Source: Erysipelotrichaceae bacterium (lineage in GTDB: Bacteria > Bacillota_I > Bacilli_A > Erysipelotrichales > Erysipelotrichaceae). From it: a stretch of DNA of 62,639 nt. This document shows positions 62,461 to 62,639 of the stretch, piece after piece. Each line of letters starts with the position of its first letter. Positions within the stretch are counted from its first letter, which is position 1. The stretch is taken from contig JAFRQF010000009.1 in assembly GCA_017428765.1 (NCBI GenBank), forward strand, positions 1 to 62,639. The letters are read 5' to 3'. The position numbers and the translations under genes were made by a program. The notes beneath the pieces are model-generated. The model did no database searches. It worked only from the letters and a program-made list of their open reading frames with translations, and had not been told where the DNA came from.

Positions 62461-62639
62461 AAAAGGATCTATTTTCTTGAAATAGATCCTTTGAAAACCT
62501 CTGGTGCCTTTGGGGGTACAATTGCGAACCCCAGCCTGTCTTCGATAAAGGAAAGTGATCTGCTTAACTTTACAACCCCATATTATCATTATTTCTGAGA
62601 TTTGCAATATTGAGGTTATTTAAGTAGAGATGAATAAGA
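62461..62639 (-). ncRNA. Small-RNA-like element A2 (continues past the window)
   Basis: Minus strand: TTGCAA -35, TAATAT -10 (62580-62585), start near 62573, hairpin GGGG-TTCGCAATTGTA-CCCC and block ending AAAGGCACCA (62502). Terminator AAAGGATCTATTT/AAATAGATCCTTT with T6 (62461-62493) is nearly the same terminator as in B2. From 62502 to the window edge it differs from A1 at only three of 138 positions, which implies recent duplication or strong constraint. It is convergent with TetR 3. Confidence 0.5.

Noticed and set aside
33652..62639. CRISPR array or phase-variable invertible repeats
   Set aside because: The copies are 3 to 29 kb apart, all in the same orientation, and carry promoter/terminator features rather than short repeat-spacer units.

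Overview
The window looks like chromosome from a low-to-mid GC Firmicute, most likely an Erysipelotrichia-type gut anaerobe. The signs are AGGAGG-type ribosome binding sites, PTS uptake, a fused FeoA-FeoB, butyrate kinase, a Pro-rich surface-protein anchor and GH78/GH43 plant-glycan genes. This is an inference from gene content; no rRNA is present. There are two tRNA genes (Ala-GGC and Val-CAC), no CRISPR array, and no integrase or intact transposase.

Layout. 1-5 kb: a probable group II intron end lies just past the feoAB terminator, followed by an mgtE-feoAB metal-transport operon with a structured mgtE leader, and an RpiR regulator. 5.5-13.7 kb: housekeeping genes (L,D-transpeptidase, NADH pyrophosphatase, ZIP transporter, metal-binding HMA protein, butyrate kinase, nitroreductase) plus the broken C-terminal end of a surface protein. 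13.8-20.9 kb: a PTS/6-phospho-glycosidase operon with RpiB, a pentose-phosphate epimerase and an HTH-less LacI-like protein, divergent from a full LacI regulator with visible operators. 20.9-31.6 kb: transporters, a MATE pump, a TMEM175-type channel, an M28-like peptidase, small conserved hypotheticals and a lipoprotein with a duplicated domain.

31.7-44.5 kb is visibly AT-richer and reads as a defence/mobile island: a truncated AAA ATPase, two AAA-DUF4143 ATPases, a two-gene operon coding for a helicase with a C-terminal PD-(D/E)XK nuclease plus an unrecognised partner, a GIY-YIG/NUMOD endonuclease, a DUF4238 protein, and a DUF3800 protein with a structured leader. Scattered through it, and again at 46.4 kb and at the right edge, are five copies of an intergenic element. 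Each copy has a promoter, a conserved hairpin, a shared block ending GGCACCA, and in four copies a clear terminator. It looks like a family of small RNA genes or a mobile cassette boundary. This element family, together with the helicase-nuclease operon, is the best candidate here for something undescribed.

44.6-62.6 kb is a regulated hydrolase and L-rhamnose region. Two near-duplicate modules each pair a TetR regulator with divergent membrane-anchored hydrolases under the same operator. Next comes a rhamnoside operon: sugar symporter, GH78 rhamnosidase, three esterase or serine-hydrolase genes, a GH43-like enzyme, rhaA, rhaD and a C-terminally shortened rhaB. It is driven divergently from a third TetR. 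None of the operon's esterases or glycosidases has a signal peptide, so acylated rhamnosides are probably imported intact and dismantled in the cytoplasm.
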